Shown here one piece after another: positions 12,840 to 24,073 of a stretch of DNA of 64,000 nucleotides; the stretch's first letter is position 1; each line of letters opens with the position of its first letter. A program made the translations under genes and the position numbers. Below the pieces are notes generated by a model. The model saw only the letters and a list, made by a program, of their open reading frames with translations, was not told the DNA's origin and did not search any database. The stretch spans positions 6,139,501 to 6,203,500 of the forward strand of contig BSBM01000877.1 of the NCBI GenBank assembly GCA_027924585.1, given 5' to 3'. The DNA comes from Larix kaempferi. Its lineage: Eukaryota > Streptophyta > Pinopsida > Pinales > Pinaceae.

Positions 12840-14590
12840 GTCAAGAATCAAGTGACAGTACTTGACTCGAGGCTTGCCCCCAAGGACACATCAAGCAACT
12901 TGAATATTTTTGTTGCGTTAACCCCCAGGTGTGTGAAAGGTGGCAACATTGCTCAGGTGGAACTTGGAGATGATACCACCTATGAAATTGAAGGAATGAG
13001 TTCAACATCTTTTCGGCTTGACTTAGGGACTATCTTGCATATCGAAGAGATATTATATGACCTTGGCTAAAAGAAGAATCTCCTCTCAGTTGCAAGTTTA
13101 GAAGATAAGGGTTATAGAGTAATATTCATGGATAAAAGGCCCTTTTTGTGGCCAAAGAATGAAGAGATGAGTTCAGCCATGGTTATTGGAGTTCGAGAGG
13201 GAGGCCTCTACAAGACATTTGCGCATTCCATTTAGGCATTGGTCCACGATACAATCAATCCTTGTGAGTTATGGCATCGAAGGTTTGGACACCTTCATTA
13301 CAGAGCTCTTCCTGGTCTACAATAGATGGTAACAAGAAGGTTTGGACACCTTCATTACAGAGCTCTTCCTGGTCTACAATAGATGGTAACAAGTATGCCT
13401 GTGTTTTCTTCTGAACATGATGGTGTTTGTAAAGGTTGTGCTCTTGGCAAGAATGCCAAGAAATCTTTCACTAATAGTACTAGTAGATCTAAAAGGATCT
13501 TGGACTTAATTCATTCAGAAATATGTGGACCTATGATTGCACCTTCAATGAGTGGTTGTTTATAATATGTAATTTTTATAGATGATTGCTCTCGCAAATC
13601 TTGGATCTACATCCTAAAGACTAAGAATGAAACTTTTGATAAGTTCAAAGAGTTCAAGGCATTGATTGAAAATCAGATAGGAAGGCACATCCGTATCTTG
13701 AGGTCAGATAATGGGGGTGAGTTTGAGTCTCATCAGTTTGATGATCTTTGTTGAGAAGCAGGGATCACGAGGGAGCTAACCATGCCTTACAACCCTCGAC
13801 AGGATGGGGTTGTAGAAAGAAAGAATAGGACAATATGCGAAGCTACCAAAGCTATGTTATGTGATCAGGATCTTCCTCTATCTCTATGGGCTGAGGTTGC
13901 CGGTACTGCTGTATACATTCAGAATAGAAGCCCTCATGCTATTTTGGGGGAAAGACTCTAGAGGAAGTCTTTATAGGTAAGAAACCAATAGTTGATCACA
14001 TGAGGATTTTGGCAGTCCAGTTTATATCCATGTGCCAAAAGAACGGAGAACAAAATTGGAGACTTCCGCAAAGAAAGGTACATTTGTTGGTTACAGTGAA
14101 AACTCAAAAGCTTATCGTATCTATGATCTTGGTCAGAGATACATTGAGCTTAGTAGAGATGTGATATTTCATGAAGAAGCTGCTTTCCATCGTACTAGAA
14201 AGCTTCCAAATGATTCGGAAACTTCTTCAGAAATTCCAGATTCTGCTCATTCAGATGATCAAAGGGAGGAGGATGATGAGCATTCAATTCCAAATGTTTC
14301 CATAGAACCAAAAAAGCCTACTGAAGAATTGCTTGAGGCTCCTCCTACCAAAAGAAGACTTGCTTGGTTTCATGAAACTCTGCAGGAAGCAGAAAAACAG
14401 AAAGCTCCTTTAGGAACTTTCAGAGAAAGCAAGAAGCCTCAAAGGTACTCTAGTCTTATAACTCAGCTGGGTCACATCATTGATGCAAAAATTTCCACTT
14501 ATGAGGAAGCAGCCAGTTAGCAGGTATGGAAAGATGCAATGACAGAAGAATACAATTCTATTATGAAAAATGATGTATGGGACAATGGTG
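12840..14590 (+). pseudogene. Ty1-copia pol remnant: protease end, integrase, start of RT
   Basis: The order of domains is copia-like. A pre-integrase segment (GDDTTYEIEGMSSTSF, then KKNLLSVASLEDKGYRV) leads to the zinc-finger motif ELWHRRFGHLHYRAL...CKGCALGK. The integrase core follows, with IHSEICGP, DDCSRKSWI, LRSDNGGEF and ERKNRTI. After that come HVPKERRTKL and SKAYRIYDLGQRYIELSRD, an acidic linker, and the first residues of the RT module (EYNSIMKNDVW), where similarity stops near 14590. Several stops and frame shifts break it (for example after LPGLQ, at IAPSMSGCL* and in the segment around 13960). A 57-bp tandem duplication disrupts the zinc-finger region. RT and RNase H are missing. 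It is related to the minus-strand copia at 33394-37085. Confidence 0.85.
13279..13392 (+). repeat. Tandem duplication, 2 x 57 bp
   Basis: gaaggtttggacaccttc starts at 13279 and again at 13336, and the two units are identical as read. The duplication is 19 codons long and lies in the integrase zinc-finger region of the copia remnant. Confidence 0.95.
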
Positions 14591-14654
14591 GAAGCTAAGG
14601 AGTTGATGTCCATTGCTTTAAATGGACTTGTTTCTTCTTGGAGGCCTTTTGCGT

Positions 14655-14935
14655 AGGGTGTTTGTGCTCATGAGAAGTCAAATTTTATGAATCTTTGGAA
14701 TGACACTATGCAAGAAGAGATAAAGTAGGACTCCTATTTAGTGTAGCACGAGGTAGTAGAAGAAGTAGCCCTTGTGGGGAGGACGAAGAAGGGAAGCACG
14801 GAAGGATATAAGAAGGATAAGAAGGAAGGTTCAAATCTAGGATAGAAGGATGTGAGCAAGGTGAAATGTTTTAGGTGTCACTAGTTGCGACACTTGTTAA
14901 ACTAGGGACAAAAATCAGACTGTGTACATGAAGTC
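14655..14935 (+). pseudogene. Copia gag scrap with CCHC knuckle remnant
   Basis: One frame reads EVVEEVALVGRTKKGS, a Lys-rich stretch, then KVKCFRCH*LRHLL. This matches the nucleocapsid end of copia gag (C-x2-C-x4-H-x4-C), with a stop inside the knuckle and the final Cys lost. It lies downstream of the RT break in the preceding copia remnant, so it comes from another element or a rearrangement. It is not in the normal gag position. Confidence 0.5.
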
Positions 14936-14940
14936 AATTG

Positions 14941-16200
14941 CAACTTTTGTCAAACACTTCAATGCATCCTGATATTAAGCTTAAACAGTCAAAACATTTA
15001 TCACCATATAACACAGGAAAAATTTCAGACTCCTGTAAGTCAATATACTGCAAGAAGTGTCATTAAGCAGCAGAAAAAATGTATGAACAGCAGGCTGTAA
15101 TAATATTGCAGACACAGTAAATCGTGGTCAAGTGACCCATTTCAAGAGATATTTCATTAATAAGCAGTGAAACTCAGAAATGTACAGCAGAAATCATTGT
15201 CAGCCATTAACCACAGTACATAACAGAGAAATTTCTTGAAATCAGAGATAATGTTTCACCTCAAAAACTGTGCTGTAGGAGACTTTGGAAACTGTGCCTT
15301 CCAGCCTTCCAAAAACTGTCCAACTAACAACAAAAACAGCCACAGCAGTTTTTCCTTGGAAATCAACCCCAGAACTTCAACAGTACGGCCCTCATAAACT
15401 GACAGCAAGCTGCCTTGGAAAACATGCCACCCAGCTACCTCGTTTTCTGTGCCACAGCCCAGCTGTACAGCCCTCTCTCTCTCAGCTGTACAGACTGTCT
15501 GAAAACAGCAGAAATTTTTCTAGGGAATCATGCCCACTTTGGAAGCTGCGCCCTCCTTGGAAGTCATGCCTCCACCTAGGGATTTGTGCCCCCTTCTTGC
15601 TGCTGCAACAAATCTCTCTCTCAGCTGCCCACTCACTCTTGAAATTCGTGCCCTCCTTCCAGCTCTCTTGAAAATTGTGTGAAAGAATGAAGCCTCAAGT
15701 GTCTTTTTATTTCCACATTAGGGTAACTGCCAATGACTTTTCATCTTCATTGGATGAGATTAAATCCAAGCCAGAAGATCTATGGTTGAGATTAAATCTC
15801 AAGATGACTTAAACTCCCTAAGTCTTACTACATAAAATCTCACTTTTCAAAAAGTCATATTTAACCCTAAATATTTAAAAAGCACACATTCTAACATAAA
15901 AGTCACTTTTATAAACAAAAAGTACATCTCACTTTTAAATTAAAACATCACATTCACAAAGTACTTTAATAAAGTCACTTTATGAAATTTGTTGAGACTA
16001 CATTATTCCGAACTTCTACACCCAAGCACCAAGTGCAAAAGTATCGCCCGAGCTAAAAAGCTAATAACACTATGTTAGTGAGAGTTAGGAGAATAAGGGG
16101 AAGTTCAAGTGAAAACAAGTTGCTAGTAGCATAGTAGTAGCAGTGGATGAGGGATCATCATAGGTTGAGACCACCTTCTCCTTGGTCTTTTGATTTTTTT
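14941..16200. other. No recognisable gene
   Basis: A 128-codon frame at 15285-15671 is rich in Ser, Leu and Pro and recalls nothing. The section 15290-15660 repeats phrases like cttggaa...tgcc(c/t)tcc, suggesting LTR or untranslated sequence. The section 15700-16000 is AT-rich. Confidence 0.4.
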
Positions 16201-16204
16201 CTAA

Positions 16205-16500
16205 CACCATGTCAAATGTTGGATGGTATGTGGATATGGGGCTTTGAGACATGACTTATGACTAACATTGTTCAACATGCTCTAGGAGCAAGAGGGAGGT
16301 ATGCATTTGGAGTTGGGTGATGATGCCACTTATCATATGAGGGGATTGGGCTCCATTTCCTTTCGAATGCCATCAGGAGATGTTCTTGAGTTGAATGATG
16401 TTCTATTTGTTCCTAGTCTAAACAAAAATCTTTTTTAATTTTCTTGTATGGAAGATCATTAGTGTAGAGTTACATTTGAAGGACACAATGATTGCAGTGT
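16205..16500 (+). pseudogene. Ty1-copia protease/pre-integrase scrap
   Basis: Near 16225 a frame reads WYVDMGL*DMTYD, recalling the copia protease WxxDSGASxHMT with the catalytic DSG changed to DMG. After a frame change come GGMHLELGDDATYHMRG, SISFRMPSGDVLELNDVL and SLNKNLF, the segment between protease and integrase. Two stops follow within 30 codons. No other domain of this copy remains. Confidence 0.65.
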
Positions 16501-17734
16501 AGCAAGTTTGAGGACTTTGGCTAGAGTTGAATCAACTTGAAGCAATACGTAAGACGAAATGCAAAGTTCCACTTCTGCCAGATGCCTCTGGGACTTGGGT
16601 TGTTAACATGTTTCGCTACATTCGATGAGGACACTCTTATCCAATCAAAAGTAGTGTTAGATCATACTTTAGGACCAAATGGTAGTTGCAACCAAGATAG
16701 TATACACAACCAGTGCCCCTTGTGGCCATTGCTGAGGGTACCTCCATGTGCTTTCTAGTAGTATCTATGTAGTGGCATACATCAGACCAGATAATACCCC
16801 TAGTTGTAGTTTAACCTCTTGCATAGAAGGAAATAGAAATTGATCTTGTATCAATTTTATTCATAATTTTTTATTTATAAATTATCATTTTTAGAAGAGA
16901 TTAATGATTGTTTTTTAAGGTCCAGACTAAAAGAATCAAGCAATAAAAAATACATTTTCAATATAATTTCAATACTTAATAATTTTCAATTAATATGTAT
17001 GAAAGACCTTTGTGCCTTGGCCCCCCTCATTACGTGATTTTTAAATTAATCCTAATTGCAAAACTTAGGTACTTTGGTTAATTAGTGTGATTTTTTCTAT
17101 TTCTTCATTGACTTTAATTAATCACACTAAAACTTGAGAAAACCAAAGGTTAAACACTTTAATTAATCCATTGCTTACAAAGTACAAGTATTAACACTTA
17201 AGTTCATGGGTTCTTGTTTTAAAAAATATGTTAATTAATTGCTTTATTATCTTAATCAAGCATCCTTTCAATCATCGATTAGAGGGAGTGGATCATCTTA
17301 TGAGCATTGTTTTACTTGTGAGGCACATGATGCCTCAACAATAATCATCATGAAGACATCACACTGAACCACCATTCCCAACACTCAACCATGAAGAAAC
17401 GCCATCTCTGAGTCAAGAATACATGTGTAATCGTCATATAATATCTGTATCAACTGACTCAAACTTGGGGGCAAGTATTCTTTAAAGAAGTCTCCATGAG
17501 AACCTCAAAATCTCTTGCTTGCACCTTTTTGTGAAGAAAGAAAGTAAGAGAAACTATGTGGTGAGGCGGGTCAATTGACATCCCAAAATTCACATCTCAA
17601 AAATGGGCTCTCAATAAACAAGGTATAGGCCAACAATGCCAAAGCACCATGAATAAAACCATGCTCACAGGTTGAGCTTATTTCTCTAATGCTCTTCAAG
17701 AGCTTATTCATTCTACCCTACTTTAGATGGCATA
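16501..17734. other. No recognisable gene
   Basis: Mostly AT-rich sequence. A short imperfect inverted repeat (taattagtgtgat / aattaatcacacta) lies at about 17075-17130. The 73-codon frame at 16537-16758 shows no family motif. Confidence 0.4.
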
Positions 17735-17919
17735 ATAAGATGAAAGTGCTAGGTGTAATCATACAATCAATGCAATCATTCTAGCTCTTTATCAATTACA
17801 TAGATTTTCCCCTTGTGTTTGATGATCAAATAAAACAAGTCAATATGAAAAAAAAAATGAGATGGACATATAGTGGAATGTCCATAAGTGCCATGCTGTA
17901 ATTTGGAGGAGTGTCATGA
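17735..17919 (+). repeat. Dispersed repeat, copy 1 (partner 23805-23973)
   Basis: Both copies share gaaagtgctaggtgtaatc, atcaattacatagattttcc and catatagtggaatg. The last 36 bp (17884-17919) is present in the partner in reverse-complement orientation. Identity of the repeat is unknown. Confidence 0.8.
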
Positions 17920-18459
17920 GCAAAACCAAGAACACCAAACCTATGCCAACCTTTGCTGGAGGGAAGCACCCTACTCCCCTTTGCTTTGCTCCCAATTCGT
18001 GCTCCCGGAGGAAGCAATTAGCAATGTTGAAAAAGTTGGCATCGGCAAAAAGTCGGCAAGGGTCCCGAATACAACTTCTCGGCAACATCGGCGAAAAAAT
18101 TGGGAAAAATCAGCAAAAGTCGGCAAACATTAAAAAATACAAAATACATTCATTTTTTTCAGAATTTTAAATATATAAAGCAACAATAACATCAGATAAA
18201 CACCTTGGAACATAAATATGGAGAAAGTGCTGATATATAGATGTAGTGGATGCAAATAACTCGGAGTGGTTTGATTTCAATGATCAGACTGCTACAAAAT
18301 ACATAAAATTTTACGATTTTAATGAAAAAAATATATATTAAAGATTCCAAGCTATGATTTCAAACCATTAGAGACAAAATATTATCAAAATGGCACCAAG
18401 TGCAATACATATCTAAATCAAAATTGAAAAAACATAATCATCAAAATCATTGTCTATGT

Positions 18460-18640
18460 TGGGATCCTATTCATCAATAGAACCATGTTCCCCCACCTCT
18501 AGGCTCTAGCCCTTGCCTCTACCTCTAATCTCGAAGTTGATCCTCAAAGGATATTAATTAACACCCTACAATTTTGATGAAACTTCCTAATCCAAGTGTT
18601 AAAATAAGGTAGAAAGAGCTTCCCATGTTTAATAAGCGAT
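18460..18640 (+). repeat. Dispersed repeat, copy 1 (partner 28930-29108)
   Basis: Both copies share gatcct...catcaatag, cttgcctctacct, aatctcgaag(t/c)tgatcctc, caccctacaatt and taaaataaggtagaaa. This copy lies inside the 18022-19373 element. The partner lies beside a copia scrap. Confidence 0.75.
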
Positions 18641-18938
18641 TTTGCTTGGCTGAAGGGTACATTTTTTATTAAGGTCATGAGTCATGACAGAGGAATTCAA
18701 TCAGCTTCAACAATCAGGGATCGACACCACCAACATCAAGGTATGTAGAGAGTTTGATGTGCTTCATGAAATTCCGATCACTTACCCACATACTTGATAG
18801 AATCCAATGAAAATGTTGCAATCCTGAAATCGTGAACACCATAAAGTCTGTTGAATTCTGAATGGGATCTAAAATTCTACTTTTTGCATATGAAGTCCGA
18901 TGAAGTTGGAACCACTCTCAAACATCCTGAAACAATTA

Positions 18939-19112
18939 ATGGTAATGTTAAAAACTTAAGTAAAATTGACATTCTCTTTATCTTTCATTTTCCAAAGTAA
19001 AAGGATGGGGAAAGTGACATTCTCTTTATCTTTCATTCCCCATCCTTTTACTTTGGAAAATGAAAGATAAAGAGAATGTTACTTTTACTTTAAGAATTTA
19101 ACATTACCATTT
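18939..19112. repeat. Foldback (hairpin) sequence, arms ~75 bp
   Basis: The left arm starts near taatggtaatgttaaa and runs through ctttatctttcattttcc to aaaaggatgggga. The right arm repeats this in reverse complement and ends aacattaccattt. The ~23-bp loop copies the acattctctttatctttcat phrase of the left arm. Small mismatches occur near the outer ends. It has the form of a foldback MITE; no target duplication was settled. Confidence 0.8.
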
Positions 19113-19439
19113 AGTATTGTTGACATCAATGTCACTTGTACAAAACTCATCAATTTAAAAAAAACTCGAGTTTTTAAAACTGTGAAAAAGCCTCGGCTTT
19201 TTCCATTTTGGCGTGCTAATTACCAAAAAGTTGCGATTTTTTAGCAAAAGTCGCGCATAATTCAAATTTTAAAAAATTGCGATTTTTCCTCATCGAAAAA
19301 TCGGCTAGAGGAAAAAATCGCAATTTTGCCGTTTCTCTTCTTATCTGAAAAATCGGGGACTTTTTCAACATTGATTAGGAATCGACCTTGGTATCGCGAT
19401 TTGTGATCGCTTCCTCTTTGGAGTGTTTTTGTAATTCAC

Positions 19440-19600
19440 TATCCCAAGCAAAAAAAAGCGCTCCCTGTTTTTTTTGGAATCGTTGAGGGAGCGACGAGGG
19501 ATCAACGCTCCCAGAGCGATCTCTCATTGCTCCCTCAACGATCCCGAAGCGAAGTTTTCGCTCTCGAAAACGCTTCCTGCGTGCGGGCTAGGTGCATCGG
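19440..19600. repeat. GC-rich inverted-repeat cluster
   Basis: gaatcgttgagggagc (about 19477) is mirrored by gctccctcaacgat (about 19529). The motifs gcgctccc, gagcgat and cgctc recur between and around them. The patch contrasts with its AT-rich surroundings and precedes a hAT transposase frame by about 400 bp. It could be that element's subterminal or promoter region; this is an inference. Confidence 0.4.
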
Positions 19601-19984
19601 TTTGGAGTTTTCTCAATTTTGCATGCTTCCACTTGTTTTTTTGTGATTGCCTAGGGTTCATTTAGGCTCAATATAAACACTATTTGACTTCATTTGGACT
19701 CATTCTATTCCTCTTTTCATTGATTTCACTTCTCGTTGAGAGGATTTGCTAGTTGTTTGTGAGCAAATTTGTGGGAGCTTGGAAGGGAGATTGAAGGCTT
19801 CCATAGAGACATTCAACCACCATTGGAGAGCTAAAGAGGTAAGCTCTAAATTGCAGTCTTTGTTTGTTTTTGAAAAAATATTTCACTATGTTAAAATTTT
19901 AAATCTTGAATGTTCTCTTATAGTCTTTCCCATTTCTTCTTTTCCTTCATTCTATTGTAGGCAACAAGTGATTCTCACCTTGAG

Positions 19985-22170
19985 TCAAGAAGCATGATGG
20001 GTATGTGGTTTTGGCTTTTGGTTCCGCTTCTTCTCATTATGATAGCGTTGGGAAGCAGATATGGTGGTGGCAATGATGAGGGGGAAGAGGCAGGGAGTGA
20101 CACATACCATGGAGAGGAGGAAGGGGAAGAGTGATGAGGGACAAAAACAAAAAGACAACACCTTTGTGGAAGTATGTGACAAGGCTTAGGGGAGGGAGAG
20201 GGGGTGGAACCACAAAGTTTATATGCCCCTATTGTACTAAAAATTACATAGGTTCATATACCCATGTGAGAAAGCATTTGTGTGGGATTATGCCATGTGA
20301 TCAAGGTAAGGTTGTTGGAGTCAAAACCTGTGACAAAGTGTCAGCTAAAGAGAGAAACAAATGCAAGAGGGAAGAAGAGGCAGCTCGAAACAATCCCAAG
20401 AGATCAATGGTTGAATATGAATCCTCACACTCATAGAGAATGTTTGGTAGTGAATCATCATCAACTCCATCGAGATCCTCATCCCCCCATGGTAGTGGAT
20501 TCTCGACTATGCGAAGAACTTTATCAGATTTCCTTGATCAAGGTTGTAGAGATGATCTGGATTCAAAAGGTTATAGGTTTCTCTATGCATATGGTGTGCC
20601 ATTCAATGTTCATTGCTAACTTTATTGGCATGAAATGGTACAAGCCATCAATGGTGCCCCTAAAGGATACAAGAGCCCTGGTTATGACAAAGCTAGAACT
20701 GTGGGACTTGACAGAGAAAGAGCCAAAATCAATATTGCTGTTGGAAAGTTTACAAATGATTGGTCCAACTATGGGGTATCCATTGTATCTAATGGGTGGA
20801 CAAATGTTAAAGGAAAGCCATTGATAAATATTCTTGGTGTGTGTGCTAGTGGTGCGATCTTCCTTTCAGCCCATGACTACAAGACCGATATTAATATTGC
20901 ACAACCTTTATTTAAAAGCTTTCAAGAGATTGGGCCATACAATGTCATTCAAGTCATCATTGATAATGTTGCTAATTGTAAGGCAGCAAGAACACTAATT
21001 GAGGATAAGTATCCCAACATATTTTGGTCAGGGTGTTTGGTTCAAACATTGAACCTTTTGATGCATGATATTGTTAAGATGAAGGACCCTAATTACTAAT
21101 GTATTGGTGCCTTGTACAAGAGAGGTAAGAAAATGATAAAATTTATTACCAATTATAGCACGGCCCACCACATATTTCGCGATCACTCTAGGTTGGAGCT
21201 ATTGAAGATTGCAAACTAGAATTGTTGGCTACTACCTCACCTTCAGGAGGCTTTTGAAGGTAAGAGAGGCATTGCCTAGTATGGTCTCAAGTGATTCATG
21301 GCAGGAATTGAAAGACAAAGCTGCAAGCACATTTGATATACATGACTTTCAGGAGGTGGAGGACACCGTTCTTGATAGTTAGTTCTGGGCATAGGTTAGG
21401 TATGTTTTGTAGTTCACCAAGCCTATTCTTGATGGTTAGTTCTGGGCATAGGTTAGGTATGTTCTGTAGTTCACCAAGCCTATTTATAGTATGATTCCTT
21501 TTGCAGATACAGATCATCTGGTGATTGGGGAGGTGTTTGAGTAGATGGATTGCATGCTTGGTCAATTGAAAGACATTGTTGAACAAAGAGATGCAATCTT
21601 GTATGACCATATTCATAAAAATGTGCTTAAAAGGTGGGATAATCTAAATGTTCCACTCCATGCCCTTGGTTGGCCTAACTTGCAAATGGGGGTGGAGTTA
21701 GGAAAAAACCACACATAGATCCAGAGGTGCAAAATGGGTATATGCTTGCATTAGACAATTTGGTCCCTGATGAGGAGGAGTGTGCTCAAGTACAAAGTGA
21801 ATTGAGCCAATACATCAATGAACATGGAGTCTTTGGTAGCCTGCATGCAACCAAAGATCAAGATAGGTTGAGTCCTATCCGTTGGTGGAACATGTATGGC
21901 TCCACTAACACATATTTGCATAAATTGGCGGTGAGGGTGCTTTTAGAGGTTGTTAATTGTTCTTCTGCAGAGAGGTGTTGGAGCACCTACAACTTATCCG
22001 CAACGTCAAGAGAAATAGTTTGAATGTAGAACGGGCAGAAATCTTGGTTTATGTGCACTACAACTTGAGGTTGTTGTCCCATTATTGTGAGGTGGCCAAG
22101 AATGATATAACATATTTGACTTGGGACAACAATCCAAAGGAGGCTAATGTGTGGAGGATGGAGCCATAGC
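19985..22170 (+). pseudogene. hAT transposase, BED zinc finger + DUF659 (copy hAT-1)
   Basis: A BED-type finger is clear at about 20160-20290: LWKYVTRLRGG, then FICPYCTKNYIGSYTHVRKH (C-x2-C...H-x-H type). After a frame change, a ribonuclease H-like DUF659 core occupies 20635-21099. It has GYKSPGYDKARTVGL, SNGWTNVKGKPLINILGV and IIDNVANCKAA. The C-terminal hAT dimerisation motif appears near 21925-22010 (AVRVLLEVVNCSSAERCWST). The first catalytic Asp of the usual SDGWT is Asn here, and the CxxH motif reads CLVQ. Frameshifts lie near 20430 and after 21100, and a 57-bp tandem duplication sits at 21371-21484. So the copy is inactive. The stretch from 20020 aligns with the fragment at 44961. Ends of the element were not identified. 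Confidence 0.85.
21371..21484 (+). repeat. Tandem duplication, 2 x 57 bp, in hAT-1
   Basis: cttgatagttagttctggg begins at 21371 and again, as cttgatggttagttctggg, at 21428. The units differ at two or three positions. The period of 57 bp equals 19 codons. Confidence 0.95.
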
Positions 22171-22689
22171 ATTAGAGCACTTGGAGGATGAACTATTGGG
22201 TGATCATGATGGTGATCCAATTCATGCAACAGAGATGCCACCCTCAACCACCAACATGTTTCCAGATGCAAGAGTTTTGCCTTTAGCTTCACAAAGTCCA
22301 GCAATCCATGGGGCCATTCACCTCTTCTGATGTTCCACGATCACTTCTAGTAGCTCCTATTCCACCTAGACCACAAGAAAAAAAATTGGAAGTTTCTCGT
22401 GGCAAGAGGAAAGCTTAGTAGATAGTATCATAGTACTTTGTATTTCATGTTTATTATGGCCTATTTTGTAAACATTATGGCCTACTTTGAAATTTGACCT
22501 TTGAATCTTGAACCTACCTTTAAAGTTTAAAGTTTAAATTGTTGACTGTATCTTACAACTCTTTAGTATTGAATATGATGTTATGATGCTTTGTTTCATT
22601 TCATGGTTGATGTTATCTTTTAGAGTTTGTTGATGGAAAATATTATATGTTGAAATTTGAAGGTTGATGTTGTTGATGGTTGATTGCAT
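22171..22689. other. 3' part of hAT-1 and AT-rich sequence, no gene
   Basis: A Pro/Ser-rich tail may continue the hAT reading to about 22415 (ending before tagtagatag). Beyond that the sequence is AT-rich with nothing recognisable. Confidence 0.35.
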
Positions 22690-23300
22690 CGAGAGGTGCT
22701 CTACAGCCCAGTATGGGGGAGATCTTGTAACATGTAACGGATGTAACATGTAACGTTTGTCGAATATAATAAAATGTAAAAATAAAAAAGTAATAGTATG
22801 GGGGAGATCTTGTAACATGTAACGTTTTTCGAATATAATAAAATGTAAAAAGTAATAGGATGACGGATGTAACATGTAACATTTGTAAAAAGTAATATAT
22901 ATTATGATATATTAAGTTGGCCATTCATATATATTTTGTAACCACGTGTATTTTGTGTATTTTCGTTTGAAAATCACCTTCGAAATCAATGGCTATATAA
23001 TGGAAATCAAAACAACATAAAAAAATATAGAAAACATTAATTAAAAAATTAATGTTGGTTCATAAAATAAAATATAGAAATCCATGTTGGTTCATAAAAT
23101 AAAATATTATGAAAAGTAATTACAAAATAGATATTCGTTTATAAAATAAAAACTTAAAACTTAAACTGGGATCTATCAATCAAAAGAGATCAAATTTCTC
23201 GAGTTTAAATTTAAAAAAAGAAATACACCTCAAGAAATTGGATCTCTCTCGGTGCTTGATAGATCCGGGTTTGAGATGGATCTACGCTGGTGATAGATCA
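22690..23300. repeat. Copia-LTR-like repeat (partner 32280-33015)
   Basis: It starts cgagaggtgctctacagcc, exactly as at 32279. Both copies then show short tandem units around gggggagatcttgtaacatg and end with ctctcggtgcttgatagat-type sequence followed by a phrase like gatctacgctggt. In this copy the unit gtaacatgtaacg...aataaaatgtaaaa is repeated two to three times (22725-22890). The partner lies in the 3' LTR region of the minus-strand copia. Confidence 0.7.
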
Positions 23301-23804
23301 TTTGATGACAATGTTATAAGTTATATAGCTCCTAGATGATTGATGTTATATATGTACTAAATGGTTTTATCTATGTTTTCATGTTTTCTATAGCTAATTT
23401 GGCATAATACATGTTTTTTTAATATATATGCATCAAAATACATTAAAATATGTATTATATAAAAAACGCTCGCAAAATGGAAGCTTTTGAAAATTTCGCT
23501 TGCTCCCACTTCCTGTTCCCACTCCTTGTCCCCAATAGCGTAGATGCCAACCATGACATGAATTCATACAAGAATACGATATCCATTGATAGATAGGGCT
23601 AATATAAATTTCTTGAGGACAAGGTAAATTATCATACTTTGGCAAAACATTTTTCTTATCCTTGAGAGAAAACAACTTGGGCTCCTCCGCATCAAAAGTG
23701 CAAGAAGACAATGTACACGATACATTTTCAAATCTGGAAATAGATTATTGTTTGCTTATTGTGACTTGTTGGGACAAATTGGAAAAAAGTCAAAAACTGA
23801 AAAT

Positions 23805-23973
23805 GAAAGTGCTAGGTGTAATCATACAATCAATGCAGCCATGTTAGCACTTTATCAATTACATAGATTTTCCCCTTGTTTGATGATTGAATAAAACATT
23901 GCAATTTGAAAAATGAGATGGGCATATAGTGGAATGTTCATGACACTCCTCCAGATTTCAGCATGGCACTTAT
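23805..23973 (+). repeat. Dispersed repeat, copy 2 (partner 17735-17919)
   Basis: It matches the partner through catatagtggaatg. The final 36 bp (23938-23973, tcatgacactcctcc...) is the reverse complement of the partner's end (17884-17919), with a few mismatches. Confidence 0.8.
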
Positions 23974-24073
23974 TCTTCTATGAATTCATGTCATGGTTGA
24001 ATTTATATTAGCCCTTTGTTTCCCACGCCCCCTAGACGAGGGGTTGCTTGGCGAAACGTTTCTCCGTGACCCC

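Larger units (their letters stand above)
18022..19373. mobile_element. 1.35 kb non-autonomous TIR element
   Basis: The left end caatgttgaaaaagt and right end actttttcaacattg are perfect 15-bp inverted repeats. Both are directly flanked by attag (18017-18021 and 19374-19378). Short motifs recur inside the ends: tcggcaa on the left, and gcgattttt or aaaaatcg on the right. No transposase frame is present. A foldback (18939-19112) and a segment shared with 28930-29108 lie inside. The subterminal repeats resemble hAT-type elements, but the visible flanking duplication is 5 bp rather than 8, so the superfamily is open. Confidence 0.65.

Noticed and set aside
15285-15671. 128-codon plus-strand open frame
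   Set aside because: It shows internal repetition at DNA level, no domain and no neighbour context; probably LTR or untranslated repeat.
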